From Guadua angustifolia (taxonomy: Eukaryota > Streptophyta > Magnoliopsida > Poales > Poaceae): a stretch of 64,000 nt of DNA. The DNA is taken from assembly GCA_036346375.1 (NCBI GenBank), contig CM070506.1:3472001-3536000 (forward strand), in the 5' to 3' direction. Shown here piece after piece: positions 12,411 through 23,960 of the stretch; position 1 is the first letter of the stretch, and every line of letters begins with the position of its first letter. The position numbers and the translations under genes are program-made. The notes beneath the pieces are model-generated. The model worked only from the letters and a program-made list of their open reading frames with translations. It was not told the DNA's origin and made no database searches.

Positions 12411-13039
12411 ATACTGACTGTAGGTCTCAACCCTAGATAGTTGGTCGTCTCTATAGGTACTTCAAAATTATTTTCTAAAGCAAAAGACCCAACCTAGAAG
12501 AATAATGTGTTCTTGACTTATCTCATTCTTCTATTTCTATCCTTACTAAGAATTCTTTCTTATCCCTTGCTGCAATTTCTTTCTCTTACCTCTGCTGAAT
12601 TGAGTTAAAATCTTACCTGAGTTATCTTGAGTAGAAAACGATATACCACACTTTAGGAGATGGCATCAAGTGCCTGCTACTACCATAATGATCATGACAG
12701 AATGAATCATCAAGCTCATGGAAGAACGGATCAATGAAACGTATCAAGAGCTAGAAGACTCAAGTGCTTCAAGTAGTCAGTTGAGACTCATGTGTGGGAG
12801 TCGCGTTTCCTAAGATAGGAGTGTCGCCCATGTAGACGGTAGTTTTTTGTGTTTATGTTGAATTGGTTCTTCTTGATTGCTGAATGTGCAGTATGTGTCG
12901 CAAAGCTTTTAGGCTTATATAAGCAACCATACCAAGTTATTAATATTGATTGCTTAAGTCATTGGGTTAAACCTATCTCCCCTGTGTTAGGATTCTTGCT
13001 TCTTACCTATGTTATTTCCCTCTTTCCTAACCCCCTTTG

Positions 13040-13770
13040 AGGTAATCAAGTGGATGGTTCAGATCAGTGATAGCAATGGAGCCAGTGGAAGTGAAAATCA
13101 ACTCAATAGAAATTCCGAGGATGGATTAGTTTTTTTTTTAACCGTCACTACCGATAGATATGCAGGGTTTCAAAGCGTTCGTGGCCGATCAGACTCAGTT
13201 AATGCAGGCAATGATGAAGCAAATACAGAATAGGACCAATCAACCTAATGTCAGTAAAAGCATCTCGAACTGTTATTAGTGATCCCTGTACTAACTCAAG
13301 GTTATTAGAATTCATAAAGACTCGTCCACCAACGTTTTAAAGAAATGTCTCACCTTTAGAAGCCGAGCATTGGCTCAAGACTATGGAGAGAAACGCTACC
13401 TCTGCACCTTGTTCGAAATCTAGACATTGTTCTAGGAAGTACTGTCAACCAAACCATTTAGAAAATTATGCGTGCATTCGCCAGGAGAAAAAGGACATAC
13501 CACGACAAGCATGCGATCAATTGCTCGAGTTGCAAAGAAAGTCATCCAATTGGAAAATATCCTATGAGCGACATCACATGTTGCCTTTGTGAAGGACAAG
13601 ACCATTGCCCACCTCGGTGTCCCTTGGATCCGTTAGTTCTTGCTTTGATCCAAATACAACGGAAGAATCTACGGACTTTAGTTGCTCAAGAATCATCAAT
13701 AAGAGAGGGAGAGTTAGTGCCCAAGATACGTCGCTTGGAGAATTAAAAATGCACCCTCCTAAACATGTCA
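13040..13770 (+). pseudogene. Element B gag remnant
   Basis: Shifting frames give chromovirus gag text. A TRPPTF-like phrase followed by EAEHWLKTMER lies near 13325-13395. A CCHC zinc knuckle is readable at about 13575-13615, with C-x2-C-x4-H-x4-C spacing intact (residues CLCEGQDHCPPRC within CCLCEGQDHCPPRCP). Many stops and frameshifts separate the parts, and no complete gag can be translated. A start codon cannot be fixed. Confidence 0.6.
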
Positions 13771-16700
13771 ACCCTAATTAGGAAACCAGTAAGAGGCTAT
13801 CACCCACAGTAGGTCCCTTGTATGGTGAAGAAGATCGTTTTACTAGGGAGGTGTTGTGGATCGAGAAGTAATGAATCGCAAGAAAAGCAAAGATTAAGTG
13901 TTATAATCATATGTAAAAGGCCATTATGCTAGTCAAAGTCCATTGAGAGAACAAGTAATTCCTATAGCCATGGATATACCGAAGTTACCTCACCCAATAC
14001 ATAACGCCAAGAGTGAGCGGTGAAATTATAGAGAAATTTGCCTAGAGAACCAATTGAAGAAAATGTGTCTAGGTAAAAGATCTTGTTCTAATCAATAAAT
14101 GCTCAAGAAAGAAAGATCACCATAGACCTGCTATATCTACCATTAAGCCCGAGCATTTTGTCAAGAATGCCCACAAAGGAAGCCATCGCGTTAGTTCAAG
14201 TTAATTCCAACTCTATCCCTAATCAAAGCCCTAGCGACAATGCTAAATCAAAAAAATCGAGTCATGAGCTTACTTAGTGCAATCCGTAACCCTATTTGTA
14301 AAGTAAAGAGATTAGTGATGAAGTTCATGTAAAGGTTCCTTGTCAAAAGAAATGAAGCAGAATGATTAATACATTGGTATATGGAGTATTGGAATGAAGA
14401 GCAATATAAAAAATGAATGAAAAATGATGATGATGAGTTAGATGTCAATCTAAGAGTAACTGTGTTAAGGGTTTATCTGTAAATAATGCATGTGAAATAG
14501 TGGCTAGTTTAGTGGGACCCGGCTGAGCTTGTTAACGGAGGATCTGTCATCATCGATGAAGTGCTTGGTAGTGCTAAATTTGACCAGGATGTTGAGAGTT
14601 CAATGCCCATTGAGAGAGTAGAGTTCCAAGCAAATCATATTATGTTGGATATTTAGGTTATTCTTGAAATTAGTTAGATACTCAAATATAAGGTTATTTT
14701 GGTGAAGAGTATATCAATTTAAAACCCTGAAAAGAAGAAGAAGGGAAAATTCAAGTGATGATAGTTCGTGTTAGCCAACTGATGGATAATGGTGTGGAAT
14801 TTGCCAAATAGAAGATGCACCTAATGTCAGAAAATACTTTGATATAATTTCCAAGAAATTGCCTGGTATGCCGTTATATCGAAAGATCAAGTTTGTGAGC
14901 GAATTAGTGTGTGGTATAGCCCAATAGAGAAAAGACCATGTCAATGCCTACCAAGGAATTAGTGGGAAATGAAAAAGCATAACAAAAAGTTACTAGGAAG
15001 AGTTTTAAGAAGACTTAGTGCGTCACCATGGGAGTTCTTGTTTATCAAAGAAGGAAAATGGAAGATTGGGAGAATGCACTGAATCGTACCTTAAATAAAA
15101 GATCAAAAATAAGTATTCAATGTCGGGATCGACAACGTGTTTTGACAATTAAGAAAAGAGTTAGAATTTCTCTAGAATAAAATTTCGCTCCAGCCATCAT
15201 CAATTGAGGAGTCATGTGAAAGATGTTTCTAGGATTGCGTTCTTTACGCGATATGAACAGTATGAGTTTTAGCTAAATCTCTTGGATTAATCGATGCCGC
15301 ATACTCCAAGAATATGATGATTAAGGTGTTTATGGATTACTTAGATAAATTCATGGTTGCCATATAGATGACATTATAGTATACCCTAAGACAGGAGAAA
15401 AACGTGCAAGACCTAGAAATGAGTTTTTGCGAGAACAGCGGTCGTACGCTAAGTTCAACAAGTGTGACCCCTGGAAGAAAAAAGTCGAATTCCTTGGTCA
15501 TATAAAGACTGCTAGAGGAGTTGATGTCAAATCAAGCACGGTAGGAGTGGGTTACATTGGAAGCAACCAAATTTCGTTATTTAGAGTAGAAGTTCTTGGG
15601 ATGGCAGGATATTCTTGCTGGTTCATAGGAGGTTTTTTCGACAACCGCTAGACCTCTTATGCGATGGAGGAAGGGAAAAGGTTGTATGGACGCCAGGGTG
15701 CGAAAAGAGTTTCGGAAGTTGAAGAAGCGGGTAACATCAACACCTGCGTTAGTATTACCAGCTGTTGGAGCTGTTTTTGGTGTTGCTTCTAGACATAATC
15801 TGAGATGTGGGTCGACACAAAATGGCAAGGTTGATGCCTATGCAACGATGCAATTGAGACAGCATGAAGAGAAGTACCCTACGCATGACTTGGAGTTAGC
15901 TATCACAAAGACGTGACTTAGAAATATGAAGTCATTATCTCATCGTAAAATAAATATGAATCATAAGAATATAAATCATATAATTACTCGATCAGACTTT
16001 ATTATGGAATGAAGAAAATGGTTGGAAATAATCAAAGATTCTAGTATCGTAATCCATAGGCATTCTATTAAGATCAATGTGGTAGTCGACGCTTGAGATA
16101 TGAGGTTGCGGCAAAATGTTGATAATGAGCGGTTAACCTGAGTTGTGCAAAGGACTTAAGAGGTTGAAACTAAAGGTCATTCCACAAGGTTTCATAATTG
16201 CGTTGGAAGTAAAACCAACATTAGAGGATCAGTCACGAGAAAGTTCAAGGGTAATGAAATATACATCACATCAAGGAAAGAAGAAGACTTAACCAAGAAA
16301 CAAAAAGTGATTAGGATATCATAAGGAGTTAAGGTCGAACCAGTGTGCCGGATAGGAAGATCTTAAGTAGATGATACTTAAGGAAGCCCATGGTTCCAAG
16401 TAATCGATTCATCCAGAAAGTGCCAGAATATATTACGGTCTAAAGGAAAAAGTTTTGATAGCCTAAGGAGAAGCGCGAAGCTATTGGATATGATACCCGA
16501 TGTGATGAGTGTCAGAGAATAATGGTAATGCAATAGAGACCTAAAAGTTTGTTGCAGCCATTAAAGATTCCTGAATGGAAATGGGAGGAGATTGGTATGG
16601 ATTATATCACCGGATTGCCCAGGACTCAAAGAGGTTATGATTCCATATGGGTCATCATTGATCGGTTGACCAAAGTTGCTCACTTCATTCTAGTGAAGAC

Positions 16701-17660
16701 AACTTATTCAGGGGATCAATTGGTGAAACTATACATGGCAAGAATTGTATGCTTACATGGTGTGCCTAAGAAAATCGTATCGGATCGCGGGACCCAGTTT
16801 ACCTCAAGATTTTAGGATAAATTGCATGAAGCAATGATAACTCGCTTGAATTTCAATACGAATTATCGCCCGCATACCGATAGTCAAAAAGAAAGAGTTA
16901 ATCGGATTCTAGAAGGTATGTTTAGAGGTTGTGCGTTAGCTTACGCCACGTTTTGGGATAAAAGCTTGCTATATGCAGATTTCAGTTATAATAAAAGTTA
17001 TCAGGCTAGCTTGCAAATGTCGCCATTTGAAGCTTTATATGGTCGTGCCTGTCGTACCCCGTTGAACTGGAACGAGGCGGGGGAGCGTTCGGTATTTGGG
17101 CCGGAATTGCTTAGAGAGGTTGAAGAGCAAGTTGCCATGATCTCGCGAAGACTAGAGACACCAAAGAAAGGCGTAAGAGTTATGTCGATAATCGTTGTCA
17201 CTTGAGTTTCGAGCCTAATGATTTTGTGTAGCTCAAAGTCACTCCCCTGAAAGGTATGAAAAGGTTTCAAGTCAAAGGAAAACTTACACCTAGGTATGTT
17301 GGGCCAGTTAAGATCTGGAGTCACCAAGGAGAGGTTGTATATCAATTGGAGTCACCCTAGTCATTATCAGGAGTCCATGACATATTTTAGGTATCGCAGC
17401 CCAAGTAGTGCCTCCGAGTGCCAGCAGAGCAGACGTCGTTAGAAGCAATAGAGTTGCAAGAGGATTGACTTACAAAAAGCAGCTGAACAAAATTTTGGAT
17501 GTGATGGAGCATAGAACTAGAAACGAGTCTGTTCGCCTTTGGAGAGTTCAGTGGAGCAATTATTCAGAGAGCGAAGTAACATGAGCATGTGAAAAGGATC
17601 TGAATGCAGAATACCCAAAACTATTATCGAGTCAACCCTAAATCTCGGGGTCGAGATTCC
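13771..17660 (+). pseudogene. Element B pol remnant (RT, RNase H, integrase, chromodomain-like tail)
   Basis: Protease and the front of reverse transcriptase are unreadable. The RT end is seen at 15427-15520 (YAKFNKCDPW, VEFLGHI). RNase H text lies near 15840-15905 (HEEKYPTHDLELA). Integrase is clearest at 16549-17205: the first Asp in MDYITGLP, the second in SDRGTQF, and Glu after SQK. The second Asp and the Glu are 35 residues apart, with a TAG replacing a Trp codon at 16813-16815. The C-terminal part (17206-17600) reads KGKLTPRYVGP and VQWSN, typical of the chromovirus integrase tail and chromodomain. Stops and frameshifts are dense, so no active enzyme is encoded. Confidence 0.75.
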
Positions 17661-17662
17661 GT

Positions 17663-17676
17663 TAAGGGGGGGAGGT
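17663..17676 (+). promoter_or_regulatory. Element B polypurine tract
   Basis: AAGGGGGGGAGG lies directly upstream of the 3' LTR start at 17678, in the expected position for plus-strand priming. Confidence 0.75.
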
Positions 17677-17677
17677 T

Positions 17678-20600
17678 TGTAACATCCCAATTTTTGAAAT
17701 TCTATTTAGTTAATTGGGGTTTACTGCTAATTGAGTGATTTGTGAATTTTCTGTGTTTATTTTCATTTTCTGAGATTTATTGGAATTATTTTAAATTAAG
17801 TATATTAAGCCTTTTGCTAAAAACTAATTATAAATGGATAATCCTAAAATAAAGTTTTATCAAAAATATTTTATTTGAGTCAAGAATGTCACAAAGTATT
17901 TATGAGAATTTTCTTGGATTTTTCCTGATATTTTTAGTGCCTAAAATAAACCGGATTATTTTCTAGGATTATTTTAAAAGAAAAACTTTCCGCAAATAAA
18001 GAACAGTAATGGGCCTATTCCATTCTTCGCGGCGCTAACCAACCATCTTTGTCGGTAAAGCCCACCTTGTAGAAGGATTTCCGTTAGCCGTCGGATTGAG
18101 ATCGGACGCTTGGAATGGATCGTGTGCCCTAGGACTTCAAAGACTTCTCGGCCATTGGATGACGCCACGAGCCAGATTTCCCCACGCGCGATGAATCTGC
18201 GCGTCTGCCGTGCCACGCGCGTCGGAAAGTGGTCATCATCTCGACTTGGCCGAGCGAGGCCGTGAGTCGCCATGGATTCTTTGTCGATTCGTGCTCACGC
18301 GGGACATCGTAGGCTATAAATAGGAGCGCTTAGGTTGCGGCTGGATGCGAGCAAGCAAAACCCTAGAGTAGCTAGGCCTATTGCATTGGGATTTCGCCGT
18401 AATCTAAGGTGTTCATCGAGCGCTGCCGAAAGGGGGAAATCGTCGATTCATTGCCGTTCTTGCAACAATGGAGCCGAGGCTGGTCGCGTCGTGATCGCCG
18501 TCGTGAGGGGCATCTTGTGCGCTTCTTGGATTGGCCGGAAGATCGTCGGAGGGCTGCCGCGTTGAGGAGGCCGAAGTCGCCGTCGTTTGACCATCGTCAC
18601 CACCGCTTCAGTGCTCCGATTGGAAATCTGACCGCGTCACCAGTCTCACCTTGCCAAGACGAGTCCGAAGGTACCGCTCTTCGTCGCCGGGCGATGACCC
18701 TAGGGCGCCGCGCCACCGTGGCCGAGGTGGTTCGTCGGATGATTGCCACGTGTCGGACACGTGTGCATTAGGGCCGAGGTGTCGCTATGCGGCGCCGACC
18801 GGCGTTAGCGTGGCGCTGCGTCATCGCCGAGCCATCGGCCGAGTTGGCTGCTGAGCGGTTGTCGTGGGCCCCGCACGTCAGTGGGTGGAAGCCATGGTGG
18901 ACCTAGCCTATGGACCAAGGCCAGGTGTCGGCTTCGCATTGGTCCGATTCAAGTGCTGACGCAATAATCGTAATTTCGTTTACAAAAATAATTCGGGATA
19001 TTGTTGATTTTCCAATTTTTCTGATTTTCAGGATATTTGAATTTTCCAAGGGCTCGTTCTCCCTCATACGAACTCCGATTGAGGTGATTCAAAGTTCTAA
19101 AAATTTGTAAAATTTAGATCTATCTAATGGTGAATTTTATTTGATTTTTTTAGAATTTGTTTGCTCTTTGTTTTTGTGTTTATTTGGCATTCTCTTTCGT
19201 TTCGTAGAGCGTTAAACCTGCATTTGACGATCCAGGAGAAGATTCATCGACCCAAGACCAAGGTCCAGAGAAGAATAAGGGCTTTCTTAAGGCAAGTTGT
19301 GTTTGATCATGTTGAACCTATTAGAGCAAATTATTTTGATTTAAACTATTGCATGCTAATTTGATAGAAATGATTTTGAATAAGTTTTGGGATTAGTTAA
19401 ATGCCTAAGTTGCTGTATGCCACCTTGTCATATATAATTGTAGGCCATGAATCTTTTGTCACCCTAGGATATGGATTAATAGTTGGACTTTTATAATTTG
19501 CCAACATGGGTTAAGTAGACCGAAGTAGTATGCTTAGCCTTGCCACGTGGACATTTCATGATTTTGGAATACCAAAGTGAATACTGACTTAATGAGATAT
19601 TGAACATGCTTTGTGAATGAGACATGTGTTATTGAGTTGACGATGGCACGTGGTGCAATGGTAAAGAACCGGGGTGGGAAAATGATTTAGACTGGGGCAA
19701 ATGGCAAGATTGTTTCGGTGGGCCAAGAGTGGCAAACTGGGCGGTCGTATTTGGTTTTTATTGGACATGGACATTTGAGTTACACTTGGTTAGTCTTGCC
19801 TCGGTCAACTAAGGACTTAACCTTGCGAGCATTTGAATTGAGTCTCTCATACAGCCACAAGCTCCGTAATGGGACGGGCTTAGCTGAGTAAACTGGGAAA
19901 TCTATTCTTTGGTACTGTCGTGGTGGTGTGAGGCCCGGAGAAGCGGAATGAGAACTCACATGGCGCAAGAGGGGGGCCATGGGTGTGGTAACCATCCCTC
20001 CAAAGGTTGAAACCTTAGCGGCAAGATCTTGGGTTTAGATGGAACTTTGGAAAAGCTTCATTACGGTTATTTGCCTTGGTGGTATTTGACTCGTATCTTG
20101 TGGGTAAAGTGTATAACCTCTGCAGAGTGTACAACCTATTCAATAGCTGTGCTCACGGTATTGAGCATCGCTCGGTGATTACTGGTCAAGGGTTAGATTT
20201 TCATAAAATGAATTGTTGATGGAAAATGCTTGGGTTGGTGATGATGAATTTGACTTAGGATGGAAAAATGAATTACAATTGAAATGCTTGTGAAAGCTAC
20301 TATTCCTACTATTGCTTTTTTGCTTTGCAATCTATTACCGCTTATTTGAAATGATGTAACGCTTCATGAACCATAGCCTATCCTTTGTACTAAGCCATGC
20401 ATGTAGAATATTAGAATTGCATTACAGGCATGACTTGCCGAGTGCTCAAAGTACTCACCCCACAACAACACAACTTCAGCTTGAAGAAGAAGCAACCCTC
20501 GCCAGGGAGGAGTATCGAGGAGCCGATTTAACTAGGGAGCGAGCCCAATCGGCTTGTTGTGGCAAATTGGTTGGCGCCACGAGTTTATTTTATTTCATTG

Positions 20601-20812
20601 CATTTGAATATTTTAATAATCCTTAGCCTGCAAGGCGATTTTGTAACTTGACCATAAGGTCAATCAACTAGTTTGAGTATTTAATTAAAGTACTTATTAT
20701 TTCGTTGTTTATGTCTGTGATATGTACCGATGTTGAAACTGTGTGCACTAGCGTGATCCTGGACTAGTGCTGAAACACAGAGGGTCCGGATTTGCAAATT
20801 CGGGTCCCGACA
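17678..20812 (+). repeat. Element B 3' LTR (3,135 bp)
   Basis: It starts TGTAACATCCC and ends CCCGACA. It is near-identical to the 5' LTR except for scattered changes, with clusters near 18020-18270, 18680-18860 and 20300-20540. TATAAATA is at 18315-18322. Confidence 0.9.
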
Positions 20813-21337
20813 GAGGAGCTCGGGCGGCGGGGTCCCATTCCCACTCGACCTCGACCTTGGCTAGGGGGTGTGCGTTTACTCGACGGTTACCAAGACCTGC
20901 ACGATGGCATTAAGGCGAATGTGGGCGGCATTTCCGGGGTGGTTACAGCCCACCTTCAATGCGCACGAGACCACTACTCCGGGAATCTCTCCCGTCCGTT
21001 ACATGCAGCATCTAGGAGGATATAAGATCTCGCAAGGCACGCGTATAGGGGGATCAACACACTAGCAACAGACCAGTAGACACAACCAGAGCACTCAAGC
21101 TCGAGCTGTAATCCACTCTGTACACACCATTAGTGAATTCCTCTACGGCAGGGGAAGACTGGACGTAGAGCTGTTACCCTCGTGGGGGCTCGAACCAGTA
21201 TAATCTGTTGTCCCTTGCTCGTTGATGCCTTCCTGTGACCTGCACCCGCACCATTGTTGAGCGAAGTGCTTTCTGGGTCCCTCATTCACACTCACCCCAT
21301 TTTCATCTTTGCGGTCAGACAATCCCAATCGTCGACA
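20813..21337 (+). mobile_element. 5' LTR of element C, second part
   Basis: This continues the LTR begun at 9139, ending CCAATCGTCGACA. It matches the complement of 38977-39520. Shared blocks include GCACTCAAGCTCGA, GGGGGCTCGAACCAGTATAA and GGTCCCTCATT. A TATAAG promoter-like site lies at 21021. Confidence 0.8.
21021..21026 (+). promoter_or_regulatory. TATA-like site in element C 5' LTR
   Basis: TATAAG lies in the segment that aligns with the TATAAAA of the related LTR at 39304-39310. Confidence 0.5.
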
Positions 21338-21339
21338 AC

Positions 21340-21356
21340 TGGCGCCCACCGTGGGG
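21340..21356 (+). promoter_or_regulatory. Element C primer-binding site (non-Met tRNA)
   Basis: TGGCGCCCACCGTGGGG starts two bases after the LTR end. The same site occurs in element D (complement of 38958-38974). In Tat/Ogre-type elements this motif is usually matched to tRNA-Arg; I infer that assignment rather than having tested it. Confidence 0.7.
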
Positions 21357-21521
21357 CCCGATAGCTTTGCTCACTCGAAGGAAAGAGATCAAGGTTTCAG
21401 GGGCATGGTGTATTCCGTCGATGAATGTTCCTCAAGCGTGGGCTCGGGCACAGACCCCGGGCGCGATGACTCTTTGTCCATGTTTTTGCCTTCACCCCCG
21501 TTGCATGGGCGGCACGTCCTC

Positions 21522-23960
21522 ATGGCGGATAGCCATGGCGTGGGCGTGGCAGAAGGTGAACACGACCCGCAGACTCCTGAAGACGCTCGTCGGATGGTGC
21601 ACGTCGCCGCCAACCAGGCCATAACTGCCCTCCGGCGAGAGGACCAAGAACGGGCCGGCACTTCATACGGTCACCTCAGGCTCCCTTCCTCGGGAGAGCT
21701 CCTCCGTGCTATCGCCCGGGTCATGGCTGATCCAAACTGGGTAAGGTCGGAGCTCTTCAGCTGTGCTCTGGCCGACGAGCTCGATCGTGCCGCGATAGAG
21801 GTAGAACCTCCGCAGCACCAGAGTCGTTGCTCAGGGACCCATTCCCTGAGAAGTGACGACAACTCGTCGCGCCGACGCAGGTGCGCACACTAATCACCTC
21901 CTTCGCAGGGGGGACCTTCTCGCCAGCAACCCCGGAATGTGTCCCTGACTCCACCACGTCACCGCCCTATGGACACGATCCCGAGAAGTGCACGGCACCA
22001 GCCAGGCTACATCAGCTCACCTTCGAGCGATGGCGGGTCTGGGAGCCTTTCCCCGGATATCCCCCTAGGCGCCGCAGAGTCCAACACCGCCTGGGATATC
22101 TCCCAGGCGACACCCGCGCTAGGCACCACAACCGCTCCCGCCGGAGGTTGTGGCGTCGTGACGACCTCGACCTTGAGTCCGGTGGCAGCGAAAGCTCCAC
22201 CGACGATGGCCTCCCCAGGCGTCCCCCTGCTCCGGCTTACGGTTGCGCGGCGTATTCCAACGACCTTCGGCGGGTACGTTGGCCTGCTCGTTTCAAGCCT
22301 GCCTTGATCGAGCGGTTCGATGGAACAAAGAACCCCGATGAGTTCCTGTCGATCTACACCACTGCTGTTTTGGCCGCAGGGGGAGATAAGTACGTGATGG
22401 CAAATTACCTCCCTACCATCTTGGACGGCGCCGCTCACAACTGGCTTTTCAACCAGAAGCCTGGCACCTTCTGCTCGTGGCGCCAGATTCAGAGTGCACT
22501 CCGTTCAAACTTCCAAAGCTGCTACGAGCGACCCGGCAGGGAGAAGGACCTGGACCGCGTAATCCAGGGAAAGAACGAACCTCTCCGCGACTTCGTCCGA
22601 CGGTTCATCCGTGCCAAGAACCTAATCCCAAGTGTTTCCGACGAAGCTGTGATCAAGGCCTTCAAGTTTGGCATCCGCGACCGGCACCTCACCGAAGACC
22701 TGGAGATTACGACGAGATTCACTATCGGCAAGCTGTTTCGTATGGCGGAGCGCTACGCGGACGTAGACGATGCAGTCCGCTGGAAACGCGACTACGACCA
22801 AGGGAAGCTTGGCATCAACCCGAGCGAGGCTGGGCCCTCCAGCGCTAGGGGTATCGACCAAGACCCTGCCGCCAAGAAGCGGAAGAGGGATCGCAAGCGC
22901 GACGGTGGGCGGACCCAGGTGATTGTTTCGGCGGATGGCCACCGCGAAGTCATGGAAGTGCGGGACTCGGCCCAGGAGAGGCCCCGTTCTCAGCAAAATC
23001 GACCACGGCTCCAGCAGGCGTCACGCCGACCTTGGCAGGGGGATCGCCGGTCTAGGTCACGACAGGCTGAAGACCACCTGCTAGGTCTCGAAGGGCGGCC
23101 TCGGTTCGACGAAGGTAAATTCTGCCTGTTCCACGGGACTCCGGGCCATGATTTGCGAGGCTGTAGAGCCTGGCAGGCCAAGCTGGAGGCCTTCTACGAT
23201 GGGCACGGAGAAATGCCAACACTCCAGAAAGAGGGGGATCAACCCGATAGGGTAAACGCGGGGGAGGACCAAGCCGACCTCGACCTGGATTTCCAGCAGT
23301 GCGACCGCCGGATCGACGTCATCTTCGGCGGCTCATCAGCGTATCAATCCCAGCGTGAAATCAAGGATGCCGCATGTGTGGTCTACCAGGCCGCCGTGTC
23401 GAGGGCCACGGACCAGCCTTGTAAATGGGCCGGGGCAACGATCACCATCACTTCGGAGGATGCCCCCCAAGGTATGTCCAAGGATCTCAAGACCGCTTTG
23501 GTCATGACCCCGACCATCAGCAACACCATGGTCGGGCGGGTCATGGTCAACGGTGGTAGTTCTCTCAATTTGCTATTGGCTAGCGCACTCGACCGGATGC
23601 AAATCCCCCTGTCGAAGGTCAAGAACATCGCGATTCCTTTCTTCGGAATCGTACCTGGGAGCTCGACCACACCTCTGGGGCAGGTGGTTCTACCCGTCAC
23701 CTTCGGTGCCTCGGATAACTTCCGCACCGAGCTGATCACCTTCGAGGTGGTCGAGGGAGACCTCCCCTACAACGCCATCCTCGGGCGTCCCGCCCTGGTT
23801 AAGTTCATGGCGGCCAACTACTACGGTCACCGCTACATGAAGCTCCTAGGACCAAGCGGCGTCATCACCATGCGCGGCGACCTCAAAGTGGCGCACGATT
23901 GCGAAACTCAAGCCCTGGCCCTCGCCGGCATGCTACCTCAAGAAGGCCCAAAGAATGACC
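21522..23960 (+). pseudogene. Element C gag-protease, broken
   Basis: The likely start is ATG 21522 (MADSHGVG), which aligns with MAASHG of element D. The reading frame shifts near 21880-21900. The capsid-like Retrotrans_gag region follows at about 22270-22780 (PALIERFDGTKNPDEFLS, RDFVRRFIRAKNLIPS), then a basic tract. A zinc-binding CLFHGTPGHDLRGC motif is near 23120-23165. The aspartic protease core lies near 23540, but its catalytic Asp codon is AAC (Asn, 23549-23551), reading NGGSSLN instead of DGGSSLN. A second frameshift near 23955 ends the 700-codon frame at 23983. The product would have been the virus-like particle protein and protease. Confidence 0.8.

Larger units (their letters stand above)
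9260..20812 (+). mobile_element. Element B: Tekay/Del-like Ty3/gypsy chromovirus with 3.1-kb LTRs
   Basis: It consists of a 5' LTR (9260-12393), an iMet primer-binding site, decayed gag and pol, a polypurine tract, and a 3' LTR (17678-20812). Family assignment rests on the integrase text (DYITGLPRTQRGYDSIWVI, KTTYSG, HGVPKKIVSDRGTQF), the chromodomain-like tail (KVQWSN-type text near 17545), and the LTR length typical of Tekay. It is inserted within the 5' LTR of element C. No perfect 5-bp target duplication is visible (CTCGA on the left, GAGGA on the right). Confidence 0.85.

Noticed and set aside
21938..22438. Alternative long frames on both strands inside element C gag
   Set aside because: They are shadows of the gag frame in high-GC sequence; only the gag frame matches known family motifs.
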